Source of the DNA: an uncultured Prevotellaceae bacterium
GTDB lineage: Bacteria; Bacteroidota; Bacteroidia; Bacteroidales; Bacteroidaceae
Length of the DNA stretch: 64,000 nt
Assembly (NCBI GenBank): GCA_946186505.1
Contig: CAMHNI010000010.1
Coordinates: forward strand, 1 to 64,000
Direction of reading: 5' to 3'
Shown: piece by piece, positions 1 through 7,681 of the stretch
How positions within the stretch are numbered: position 1 is the first letter of the stretch
How the letters are laid out: each line of letters opens with the position of its first letter
Made by a program: the position numbers and the translations under genes
Notes under the pieces: generated by a model
Told to the model about the DNA's origin: nothing
Seen by the model: the letters and a program-made list of their open reading frames with translations, nothing else
Database searches by the model: none

Positions 1-1194
1 AAGAAAGTAGTAGTAGCCTTTTCTGGTGGGCTTGACACCAGTTACACCGTAATGAAACTGGCCCAGGACGGCTGGGACGTCTATGCAGCCTGCGCCAATA
101 CCGGCGGTTTCTCGGCTGAGCAGTTGAAGACGAACGAGGAGAACGCCTACAAACTGGGCGCCGTTCAGTATGTGACGCTTGACGTGACACAGGAATATTA
201 CGCCAAGTCGCTGAAATATATGATTTTCGGTAACGTGCTGCGTAATAACTGCTACCCGATATCGGTCAGCAGTGAGCGCATTTTCCAGGCCATCGCCATC
301 GCGCGCTACGCGAAAGAGATAGGTGCCGATGCCATCGCCCACGGTTCGACGGGTGCCGGCAATGACCAGATTCGCTTCGACATGACCTTCCTCGTGATGG
401 CTCCCGGCGTGGAGATTATCACATTGACCCGTGACAAGAAGCTGACGCGTAAGGAGGAGGTGGACTTCCTTAATGAGCACGGATTCTTTGCCGACTTCAC
501 GAAGCTGAAGTACAGCTATAACGTCGGCATCTGGGGCACCTCTATCTGCGGCGGCGAGCTGCTCGATCCCACACAGGGACTTCCTGAGGATGCCTATCTG
601 AAGCACGTCACCGCCAAGGAGCAGGAGTCGCTACTGAAGATCACCTTCGACAAGGGCGAGATTATGGCCGTCAATGGCGAGCAGTTCGATGACCGTGTGA
701 AGGCCATCCAGAAGATTGAAGAGATAGGAGCCTCATACGCCATCGGCCGCGATGCTAACGTGGGCGACACGATTATCGGCATCAAGGGCCGCGTAGGCTT
801 TGAGGCTGCTGCTCCGAAGCTCATCATCGAGGCTCACCGTCTGTTAGAGAAGTCGACGCTGTCGAAGTGGCAGCAGTACTGGAAGGACCAGGTGGCCAAC
901 TGGTACGGCATGTTCCTGCACGAGAGCCAGTACTTAGAGCCTGTGATGCCCGATATTGAGGCTATGCTGACTTCTTCACAGCGCAATGTGACGGGTACCG
1001 CTATCCTGAAGCTGCGCCCCTATGGCTTTGAGACTGTAGGCATTGACTCTGACAACGACCTGACGAAGTCGAAGCTCGGCGAGTATGGCGAGACACAGAC
1101 AGGCTGGACTGCCGACGAGGCCAAGGGCTTCATCAAGGTCAGCTCTACGCCTCTGCGCGTTTACTACGGCATTCACAAAGACGAGAAGAGGTAA
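1..1194 (+). CDS. argG: Argininosuccinate synthase, 5' end cut off by the window
   Basis: Joins citrulline and aspartate, using ATP, to make argininosuccinate in the second-to-last step of arginine synthesis. The reading frame is open from base 1 and already encodes the ATP-binding signature AFSGGLDTS before the first internal ATG at 52, so only the first few residues are missing. About 397 residues are present, close to the usual length of about 400. The next gene, argC, starts 63 bp downstream, which fits an arginine operon. A short palindromic repeat fills most of the gap. No arginine-repressor site can be judged because the upstream region is outside the window. Confidence 0.96.
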   Translation, partial: KKVVVAFSGGLDTSYTVMKLAQDGWDVYAACANTGGFSAEQLKTNEENAYKLGAVQYVTLDVTQEYYAKSLKYMIFGNVLRNNCYPISVSSERIFQAIAIARYAKEIGADAIAHGSTGAGNDQIRFDMTFLVMAPGVEIITLTRDKKLTRKEEVDFLNEHGFFADFTKLKYSYNVGIWGTSICGGELLDPTQGLPEDAYLKHVTAKEQESLLKITFDKGEIMAVNGEQFDDRVKAIQKIEEIGASYAIGRDANVGDTIIGIKGRVGFEAAAPKLIIEAHRLLEKSTLSKWQQYWKDQVANWYGMFLHESQYLEPVMPDIEAMLTSSQRNVTGTAILKLRPYGFETVGIDSDNDLTKSKLGEYGETQTGWTADEAKGFIKVSSTPLRVYYGIHKDEKR

Positions 1195-1197
1195 GAG

Positions 1198-1227
1198 CCT
1201 CCCCAAGCCCCTCCCAAGGAGGGGATG
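1198..1227. repeat. Short palindromic repeat, copy A
   Basis: A 30-nt G/C-rich element right after the argG stop, with an internal hairpin CCCCTCC-caa-GGAGGGG. Its reverse complement closely matches the element at 1288-1320 inside argC, so the two form an inverted pair. It may also act as a weak transcript hairpin. Confidence 0.7.
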
Positions 1228-1257
1228 TTTAGATAGATAAAGAAATAAAAGAAATCT

Positions 1258-2280
1258 ATGATAAAAGACAATAAGAATGTAACCAAGCATCCCTCCCTTC
1301 GGGAGGGCTTGGGTAGGCTTTCAGTCGGCATACTTGGTGCGGCAGGCTATACAGGCGGTGAACTCATCCGTCTGCTGCTGAACCACCCCGAGGCAGAAAT
1401 CGTGTTTGCCAATTCGGAGAGCAATGCGGGAAACCTAATAAGCGATGTGCATGAGGGACTGGTCGGGGAAACCGACTTGCGGTTCACCGATGAAATGCCC
1501 TTCGACCAAGTCGATGTGGTGTTCTTCTGCTTCGGTCATGGCAAGAGCGAACAGTTTCTGAAGGAGCATACGATTCCTGCCAACGTTAAGATTATCGACT
1601 TGGCCCAGGACTTCCGCATCAAGGGCGACCACGACTACGTCTACGGTCTGCCTGAGATTAACAAGGCGGAGATTCAGAAGGCCCAGCATGTGGCCAACCC
1701 TGGCTGCTTTGCCACCTGCATTCAGCTTGGACTGCTGCCTGCCGCCAACCTCAACCTGCTGAAAAGCGACGTCAGCGTGAACGCTATCACAGGCTCTACG
1801 GGTGCTGGTCAGAAGCCCGGCGCTACCACCCACTTCTCATGGCGCAACAACAACCTGAGCATCTACAAGCCTTTCCAGCACCAGCACATTGCTGAGATTC
1901 GGCAGAGCTTGGCGCAGGTGCAGGGCCACTTGGACGTTGACATTGACTTCATACCCTATCGCGGCGACTTCGCCCGTGGCATCTTCTGTACGGAGGTCAT
2001 CCGCACGAAGGCTCCTGCCGACGAGGTCATCCAAGCCTACAAGGACTTCTATGCCGATGCTGCCTTTACGCACTACAGCGACAAACCGATAGACCTGAAG
2101 CAGGTGGTGAACACCAACAAGTGTCTGGTGCATATCGATGCTTTCGACAACAAGCTGCTCGTCACTTCGTGTATCGACAACCTGCTGAAGGGAGCCGTCG
2201 GTCAGGCCGTGCAGAACATGAACCTCATGTTTGGCATCGACGAGACAGCAGGACTAAAGCTGAAGGCATCAGCATTCTAA
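1258..2280 (+). CDS. argC: N-acetyl-gamma-glutamyl-phosphate reductase with repeat-derived N-terminus
   Basis: NADPH-dependent reductase of the arginine pathway that turns acyl-glutamyl phosphate into the semialdehyde; in Bacteroidales the acyl group may be succinyl rather than acetyl (family knowledge, not visible here). The nucleotide-binding motif GILGAAGYTGGE begins near residue 23 and the catalytic cysteine lies in NPGCFATC (Cys150). Most ArgC proteins reach the glycine motif within about five residues of the start. Here about 20 extra residues precede it, and residues 10-21 are encoded by the palindromic repeat at 1288-1320. The ATG at 1258 is the only upstream Met in frame. A hairpin terminator follows the stop. 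Confidence 0.95.
   Translation: MIKDNKNVTKHPSLREGLGRLSVGILGAAGYTGGELIRLLLNHPEAEIVFANSESNAGNLISDVHEGLVGETDLRFTDEMPFDQVDVVFFCFGHGKSEQFLKEHTIPANVKIIDLAQDFRIKGDHDYVYGLPEINKAEIQKAQHVANPGCFATCIQLGLLPAANLNLLKSDVSVNAITGSTGAGQKPGATTHFSWRNNNLSIYKPFQHQHIAEIRQSLAQVQGHLDVDIDFIPYRGDFARGIFCTEVIRTKAPADEVIQAYKDFYADAAFTHYSDKPIDLKQVVNTNKCLVHIDAFDNKLLVTSCIDNLLKGAVGQAVQNMNLMFGIDETAGLKLKASAF
1288..1320. repeat. Short palindromic repeat, copy B, inside the argC coding sequence
   Basis: Contains the hairpin CCCTCCC-ttc-GGGAGGG and then GCTTGGGTAGGCTT. It is the inverted counterpart of copy A at 1198-1227 and is translated in frame as HPSLREGLGRL at the ArgC N-terminus. Confidence 0.75.
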
Positions 2281-2295
2281 GCAATACAACAAGGA

Positions 2296-2325
2296 AAAGC
2301 CCGGCAACCATGCTGGGCTTTTTCT
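2296..2325. terminator. Bidirectional rho-independent terminator between argC and the convergent PstS-like gene
   Basis: Stem AAGCCCGGC / GCTGGGCTT with a 6-nt loop and one G-T wobble, followed by TTTTTC on the plus strand. On the minus strand the same stem is followed by TTTTCC, so it can serve both converging genes. Confidence 0.85.
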
Positions 2326-2330
2326 TTGAA

Positions 2331-3542
2331 TCAAAACACAATCTTCCTGTGCAGAATGAGGTTATTGTCCAGCCACACCTTTAGGATATGTAAACCGCAC
2401 AACTCAAGCGGTATGCTTAGGCTGTGTGAGCTTATCACACTCCGGAAAACGGTCTTCCCGCTCAAATCAACTATTTCTATTCTTTGGGGCAAGGTTGAAG
2501 AAGAGATGTTGATGGCGTGATTGCTGTATTCCAATTCTGCTGTTTCACGCCCCAACGCCCGTATTCCTGTTGTTGTCTGCAAGGGCACGTAGCCGCTTTC
2601 ATCAACGATGGCCTGTCCCTCTTCGCTTGTAAGAAATTCGAATAATCTGTAAGCCACAGAAGACTTGTCAATATCGGAACGCACGGCTGTATATATATTC
2701 GACGTATATGGATAGGTGCCGTTTATGACATTCTCCTTGGTCATTGCCACGCCGTTCACACCGATTGCCTTTGTACTGCCACTTCCAACCATAACCTTGT
2801 AATAGTAAAAAGGCGTAAAAGATATGCCCGCTGTGTCCTGTTCGATTTGGTAATAGGGCGTCATCATGGTTCTGCCTATCTGCATTTCAGGGAAGTCCTT
2901 GATGGTCAGTCCTTTCATTACCATCATCTCGAACTTCTCCTGACTGCCAGAGTTTCTGTCTCTTACATAAGGTTTCATCTCGCAATCCAGTCCTCCAACC
3001 TCTGCCCAGTTCACGATGTTCCCAGTATAGATATCCTGGATTTGTTCGATGGAAAGGTTGTTGACCGGGTTCTTCAGATTAACCATGAAGGCAAGAGCAT
3101 CTCTTGCAATAGGCTTCTCTATCAGCGTTACCCCCTGTTCTTCGGCATAAACCTTCTCGTCACGGGAGATACTCCTTGCCGTAATGATCATCTCGACTTT
3201 GTCATCAATCAGATTGACAAACGACTGGTGCGTATTGGAATTCAGCAAGCGCTTTGTCAATAATTCCCGCCTCTCATCCTCAGTACAAGTAAACTTTGGC
3301 TCAACTTGTTTGGGGGCTTCTTCCGGATTTTGGATAAACGGGCTTGACTGCCACTCGTAATCAAAGCCCAGAAGCTTGCACATTAGTATATATCGCAGCG
3401 GGCTTGTAGAGTTTGAACCATCTATCACCGGAAAGTTGCTGATGGTCACATCTCTTAAACTCGCTGGAATAGTCGTCTCATCCTCTCCACGGCAAGACAG
3501 AATGGAAAAGAAGAAAAGCAGGATGATGAGTCGCTTATTCAT
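2331..3542 (-). CDS. PstS-like substrate-binding lipoprotein with a C-terminal tail
   Basis: Probable periplasmic solute-binding protein of the PstS/PBP-like type, which captures phosphate or a related anion. Signal peptide and lipobox give a lipid-anchored Cys17 (FSILSC). A stretch around residues 140-185 (ALAFMVNLKNPVNNLS, then IQDIYTGNIVNW) is typical of PstS-like proteins, as is the RDRNSGSQEKFE phosphate-loop-like segment. After the binding domain, roughly residues 340-403 form a beta-rich tail with IVDLSGKTVF and a final HRKIVF that resembles type IX sorting domains; joined to a lipobox this is unusual. No pstCAB genes lie nearby, so a sensory or scavenging role is possible. Transcribed alone, convergent to argC. 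Confidence 0.8.
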   Translation of the reverse strand: MNKRLIILLFFFSILSCRGEDETTIPASLRDVTISNFPVIDGSNSTSPLRYILMCKLLGFDYEWQSSPFIQNPEEAPKQVEPKFTCTEDERRELLTKRLLNSNTHQSFVNLIDDKVEMIITARSISRDEKVYAEEQGVTLIEKPIARDALAFMVNLKNPVNNLSIEQIQDIYTGNIVNWAEVGGLDCEMKPYVRDRNSGSQEKFEMMVMKGLTIKDFPEMQIGRTMMTPYYQIEQDTAGISFTPFYYYKVMVGSGSTKAIGVNGVAMTKENVINGTYPYTSNIYTAVRSDIDKSSVAYRLFEFLTSEEGQAIVDESGYVPLQTTTGIRALGRETAELEYSNHAINISSSTLPQRIEIVDLSGKTVFRSVISSHSLSIPLELCGLHILKVWLDNNLILHRKIVF

Positions 3543-3568
3543 ATTCTTCTCTTTGTTTGATTAGAGTG

Positions 3569-3576
3569 CAAAGATA
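3569..3576 (-). promoter_or_regulatory. -7 box for the PstS-like gene
   Basis: TATCTTTG on the minus strand matches the Bacteroidota TAnnTTTG element, 26 nt upstream of the start codon. A TTG about 22 nt further upstream (3599-3601) could be the -33 element. Confidence 0.65.
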
Positions 3577-3682
3577 ACGAAAAGTTACCAATAACGCACA
3601 ACTTTGGGAGGCGAATTATGAGAAAAGAGCTTATAGAATGTGAAAAATGCTGCCTACAGGACCATTATCGGCGAAAAAGTAG

Positions 3683-3690
3683 TAACTTTG
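3683..3690 (+). promoter_or_regulatory. -7 box for the TlpA-like gene
   Basis: TAACTTTG matches TAnnTTTG and lies 33 nt before the ATG at 3724. It places transcription after the earlier in-frame ATG at 3640, so that ATG cannot be the start. No clear -33 element is visible. Confidence 0.65.
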
Positions 3691-3723
3691 CAGCAAATAA
3701 GAAAAGAGAAGAACAGAAACAAT

Positions 3724-5601
3724 ATGAAAGAAGCCATCACCGAAGTCCTGGCTGCCCTCGTAGTAATCGCAGCACAGGCTGCTCAGAAGAAAGAGGTTGT
3801 TTGGGACGAGCCATCGGCCTTTATGGGAGCGTATAACTCGGAGTTCGTCATCAACCAGGTAGAGTTGAAGCAGACGGAAACGGTGCTCCACATCCTGGCC
3901 AACTACCATCCGGGCAGTTGGATTCGCTTTGCCAAGGAGTCGTTCGTGCAGACGCCCGACGGCACGAAGTACGCCTTTACGGGTGGTGCCAAGACCAGCG
4001 AGAAGGAATCGGACCTCACCCCCGACTCGCTCTTCTGGATGCCTGAAAGCGGTATGGCCCATCTGGCGCTGCACTTCAAGCCTGTGCCTCTGGACACAAA
4101 GGAGTTGGACTTCTCGGAGGGCGACTCTGACGGGGCCTTCCGATTCTTCAACATCAGCGACTCGAAGGCGAAACAGAAGGTGGAGATTCCTGCCGACTGG
4201 AAGAACGTGAAATACGCCAAGGACGAGATCCTGCCCGTCGCCAAGATTAATAAAGGTGTGGCCACCATCAAGGTGAAGATGCTGGGCTACAAGCCAGGCA
4301 TGGATTTGGAGTTCTTTGTGGGCACCTTTGTTCCTTTAGCCTCAAAAGAACGTTTCGACAAGACCTTCCGCTTTGCCGATGATGGCACGGTGAAGATAGA
4401 GGTTCCCCTACGACTGACGCGCGAGGTGACTGTTGGCGTGCGTGGATTGGCTTTCGGCAACATCGTCATCGCCCCAGGTCAGGAAACGGAGATTCTCATG
4501 AAAATCTGTAGCGACAACAAGCCGTTCCTCGCCTTCAAGGGCTACATGGCCAAGACCAACATGGACCTGGTGAATGCGAAGAAAGCCAACGAAGCCGTCG
4601 ATCTCGTCGGTAATGATGACAAGGTATTCCTGAAGGTCAAGGAGTGCAAGACGAAGGAGGAGCGCCTGCAGTGCCTGCAGGACATTTTCGACCAGCGCGT
4701 GGCCACTATCAGGAAATCGAAATACACCACAGCAGCCCAGGACCTGCTGTGCATGATGGCAGAGTCGAACTACGTGAAATGGACGCGCCAGTTCGCATTC
4801 ACGTATAGCTGTTATTATGTGGACGAAGACGGAACGGTGGTCTGGTCTCAACGCGATCTCTTTGAGAAGATGGAGAAGAACAAGGACCTGCTTCCGCTTT
4901 CAGAGGAGGAAGAGGCCTACTCGTGGAAGTACCTGAATGAGCCAACATCGCCCTGCAGCCAGGAGTTCTGGGATGCCCCGCTGAGCATATTCGACAAAAA
5001 AGCCGCTGAGAAGAATGTCTATAACAACGAGCTTAGATGCATACAATCCGCCATGGACCCCGGGCAGGCGAACCTGATGGATCTGTATCTCGAGGTGATG
5101 AAACATGAGGACTGCAAGAACGTCCTCCTTGAGTATAAGGCCGAGCAGAAGCGCATTGCCGACGAGCTGGCCAGTCAGGAGAGCGTCTTCTATCAGAAGC
5201 TCGACGACGTAGCCCCAGAGAACATCCTGCAGACCATCCTCGACCGTTACAAGGGCAAGGTGGTGCTCATCGACATCTGGGCCACGTGGTGCGGCCCCTG
5301 CCGTGCAGGTCATCAGGCCATGAAGCCGTGGAAGCAGGAACTGAAGGGCAAGAACGTCCAGTTTGTCTATATCACCTCGCCCTCATCGCCGCTGAAAACC
5401 TGGCAGGAGATGATTAAGGACATCGACGGCCACCACTACTACCTGACGAAGGAACAGTACGACTACATCCTCAACAAGTACGAGTCGGAGGGCATCCCCA
5501 CATACGCCATCTACGACGAGGACGGCAACCAGACCTTCAAAGCCATTGGCTTCTCGGGGCTTGAGCCCTTTAAGGAGGCCATAGAGAAAACGCTGAAATA
5601 A
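3724..5601 (+). CDS. TlpA-type thioredoxin-fold protein with a large N-terminal domain
   Basis: Probable envelope thiol-disulfide oxidoreductase, 625 residues. The C-terminal third is a TlpA-like thioredoxin domain with WATWCGPC (Cys523 and Cys526) and the cis-proline loop GIPTYAIYDEDG. The first ~480 residues are a Bacteroidota-type region of beta-strand and helical segments with no clear function. The ATG at 3724 is chosen because it follows the promoter and begins a hydrophobic segment (LAALVVIAAQAAQ) that should be the export signal. That segment has acidic residues near its start, which is unusual for a signal peptide. The HU-like gene follows after 27 bp and is probably co-transcribed. 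Confidence 0.8.
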   Translation: MKEAITEVLAALVVIAAQAAQKKEVVWDEPSAFMGAYNSEFVINQVELKQTETVLHILANYHPGSWIRFAKESFVQTPDGTKYAFTGGAKTSEKESDLTPDSLFWMPESGMAHLALHFKPVPLDTKELDFSEGDSDGAFRFFNISDSKAKQKVEIPADWKNVKYAKDEILPVAKINKGVATIKVKMLGYKPGMDLEFFVGTFVPLASKERFDKTFRFADDGTVKIEVPLRLTREVTVGVRGLAFGNIVIAPGQETEILMKICSDNKPFLAFKGYMAKTNMDLVNAKKANEAVDLVGNDDKVFLKVKECKTKEERLQCLQDIFDQRVATIRKSKYTTAAQDLLCMMAESNYVKWTRQFAFTYSCYYVDEDGTVVWSQRDLFEKMEKNKDLLPLSEEEEAYSWKYLNEPTSPCSQEFWDAPLSIFDKKAAEKNVYNNELRCIQSAMDPGQANLMDLYLEVMKHEDCKNVLLEYKAEQKRIADELASQESVFYQKLDDVAPENILQTILDRYKGKVVLIDIWATWCGPCRAGHQAMKPWKQELKGKNVQFVYITSPSSPLKTWQEMIKDIDGHHYYLTKEQYDYILNKYESEGIPTYAIYDEDGNQTFKAIGFSGLEPFKEAIEKTLK

Positions 5602-5628
5602 GAATCTACAGAATTCAAAACCATCATC

Positions 5629-6270
5629 ATGCCACGCAAGACCAACGGAATAGAGTTTGAACTGCACCCCGGCCCGAAGCACGACGAGGAGGGCAGGCCG
5701 CTGCTATACGCCCGACCTGCCTCGGGACGGAAGAAGACGATGAAGCAACTCGACGACTTCTGCGCCGAATACCGCAACCTGCAGAAGGGCGAGATGGAGC
5801 GGCTCTTTAATCTCTTCCTCGACGTAGCCGGCCGTTGGCTGTCGCAGGGCTATCGCGTAGAGACGCCCATCGGCTCGTTTGCCCTGAAACTGAAGCTGAC
5901 AGGCGACCATAGCGACCCCGACAGGGTGACGGGCCGCGACATCATCTATAACGGCGTAGAATTCACGCCCTCAAAGGAACTTGTCACCCTGGCCGGCAAC
6001 AACCACGAAGGCTACCGCAAGAAGGACGGCACCGTAGGCAACAACCAGATGTACGACCCTCAGGCAATGGAAGAGGCGCTGCGCAGGAGCCTCGCCTTAG
6101 GCTACACATCGATTAAGACTTTCATGTACTTCAGCGGCCTGAAGCGCGACTCCGCCCAGAAGTTTCTTGACGGACTCTGCAAGGGCGAGGACGCACGGCT
6201 GATAAGGGTACAGAACGGCAAGGGCTACATTTACTCCCTGAAGAAGAAAAGTAATACGGTAGAAAAATAG
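5629..6270 (+). CDS. HU-like DNA-binding protein
   Basis: 213 residues. Residues ~35-105 resemble the HU/IHF fold as found in the Bacteroidota HU-like family: a helical segment (MERLFNLFLDVAGRWLSQG), then YRVETPIGSFALKLK, corresponding to the region before the DNA-binding arms. The C-terminal part (LGYTSIKTFMYFSGLKRDSAQKF) looks like a helix-turn-helix, so it may bind DNA through two modules. The final lysine-rich stretch fits nucleic-acid contact. It follows the TlpA-like gene by 27 bp. Its targets are not evident; the name rests on fold resemblance only. Confidence 0.6.
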   Translation: MPRKTNGIEFELHPGPKHDEEGRPLLYARPASGRKKTMKQLDDFCAEYRNLQKGEMERLFNLFLDVAGRWLSQGYRVETPIGSFALKLKLTGDHSDPDRVTGRDIIYNGVEFTPSKELVTLAGNNHEGYRKKDGTVGNNQMYDPQAMEEALRRSLALGYTSIKTFMYFSGLKRDSAQKFLDGLCKGEDARLIRVQNGKGYIYSLKKKSNTVEK

Positions 6271-6292
6271 GTATCGGCCCCGAGCCCCTCAC

Positions 6293-6336
6293 ATGCCGAG
6301 CCCGACCTCCACATATACGGAGCCCGGGGTCGGCAT
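6293..6336. repeat. Hairpin in the HU-like/argD intergenic region
   Basis: Perfect outer arms ATGCCGA / TCGGCAT with an inner CTCC / GGAG pairing. It is G/C-rich with no T-tract on the plus strand, so it may be an RNA hairpin or repeat rather than a standard terminator. The rest of 6271-6541 holds only the argD promoter region. Confidence 0.55.
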
Positions 6337-6510
6337 ATTCGTAGCGGTAGGCAGGAACGAGATTGCTGCCGCCTTTCACCCTGCTTGGCGCCGCCATTTA
6401 CCCAGTTTGCTACGGCCTTCTGCCCCGCATGGCACTACCAAGAAAACGGCTATTATTTGCCTTTTATGCAAAAAGGCGGGAAAAAGTGACGTTTTTTCAG
6501 TTTTTTACCG

Positions 6511-6518
6511 TACCTTTG
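6511..6518 (+). promoter_or_regulatory. -7 box for argD
   Basis: TACCTTTG, a TAnnTTTG match, 23 nt before the argD start. T-rich runs lie upstream, but no clean -33 TTTG at the standard spacing. Confidence 0.7.
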
Positions 6519-6541
6519 CAGGCGATTAAAAGCAAAGCAAC

Positions 6542-7672
6542 ATGAAACTATTCGACGTATATCCCCTCTTCGACGTGAACATCGTCAAGGGCAAGGGCTG
6601 CAAGGTGTGGGACGACAAGGGTCAGGAGTACTTGGACCTTTACGGCGGACACGCCGTCATCTCGATAGGCCACTCGCATCCGCACTATATTGAAAAGGTG
6701 ACGGAGCAGCTCCAGAAGATAGGGTTCTACTCAAACTCAGTGATTAACAAGCTGCAGGTAGAGCTGGCCGAAAGGCTCGGCAAAGTCTGTGGCTACGACG
6801 ACTACCAGCTCTTCTTGATCAACAGCGGTGCCGAGGCCAATGAGAACGCGCTGAAGCTGGCGTCGTTCACCAACGGGCGTACGAGGGTGCTCAGTTGTGA
6901 GAAGGCCTTCCACGGACGTACCTCGTTAGCCGTTGAGGTGACGAACAACCCGAAGATTATTGCCCCCATCAACGATAATGCCCACGTGACCTACCTGCCA
7001 CTGAACGACCTGCCAGCCTGGGAGGCCGAGTTGCAGAAAGGCGATGTCTGCGCAGTTATCCTGGAGTGCATCCAGGGCGTGGGCGGCATCCAGTTAGCTA
7101 CCCCAGAGTTTGCGCAGGGACTGCTGGCTGCCTGCAAGAAGTACGGCACGGTGCTCATCTGCGACGAGATTCAGTGCGGCTATGGTCGTAGTGGTAAGTT
7201 TTTCGCCCACCAGTGGTTGGGCATTCGTCCCGACATCATCACCGTGGCCAAGGGCATTGCCAACGGTTTCCCGATGGGCGGCGTTCTCATCTCGCCGGAG
7301 TTCAAGCCGGTATATGGACAGCTCGGCACGACCTTCGGTGGCAACCATTTAGCCTGTGCAGCGGCATTAGCCGTACTCGACGTCTTCGAGCAGGAGAATT
7401 TGGTGGAGAATGCCAATGCTGTTGGCACCTATCTGATGGAGAAACTAAAAGCTATCGACAGCCCACATATCAAGGACATCCGCGGTCGCGGTCTGATGAT
7501 TGGCATCGACCTCGACATTCCGCATAAGGAGGTGCGCGTGCCACTGATTCAGCAGGAGCACTGCTTTACAGGCTGTGCCGGTACGAACATCCTCCGACTG
7601 TTGCCGCCGCTGTGTCTGACGAAGGAAGACGGCGACGAGTTTGTTGAACGATTTAAGAAGGTTCTACTTTAG
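6542..7672 (+). CDS. argD: Acetylornithine (or succinylornithine) aminotransferase
   Basis: PLP-dependent class III aminotransferase that makes N-acyl-ornithine from the semialdehyde produced by ArgC. 376 residues, normal for the family. Visible features are NSGAEANENALKLA for PLP phosphate binding, CDEIQCGYGRSG, and the PLP lysine in VAKGIANG (Lys237). Since Bacteroidales can run this pathway with succinyl intermediates, the acyl group is uncertain. It has its own promoter, and its 3' end overlaps the convergent GH5 gene by 9 bp at a hairpin. Confidence 0.95.
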   Translation: MKLFDVYPLFDVNIVKGKGCKVWDDKGQEYLDLYGGHAVISIGHSHPHYIEKVTEQLQKIGFYSNSVINKLQVELAERLGKVCGYDDYQLFLINSGAEANENALKLASFTNGRTRVLSCEKAFHGRTSLAVEVTNNPKIIAPINDNAHVTYLPLNDLPAWEAELQKGDVCAVILECIQGVGGIQLATPEFAQGLLAACKKYGTVLICDEIQCGYGRSGKFFAHQWLGIRPDIITVAKGIANGFPMGGVLISPEFKPVYGQLGTTFGGNHLACAAALAVLDVFEQENLVENANAVGTYLMEKLKAIDSPHIKDIRGRGLMIGIDLDIPHKEVRVPLIQQEHCFTGCAGTNILRLLPPLCLTKEDGDEFVERFKKVLL

Positions 7673-7681
7673 AACCTTCTT
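7655..7681. terminator. Perfect hairpin within the overlapping stops of argD and the GH5 gene
   Basis: Eleven-base-pair perfect stem AAGAAGGTTCT / AGAACCTTCTT with a 5-nt loop. On the plus strand it is followed by TCCGTTTTT, which suits termination of argD. The minus-strand side has no strong T-tract. It encodes the last residues of both proteins. Confidence 0.75.

Noticed and set aside
3640..3723. Earlier start for the first TlpA-like gene
   Set aside because: The promoter -7 box lies downstream of that ATG.
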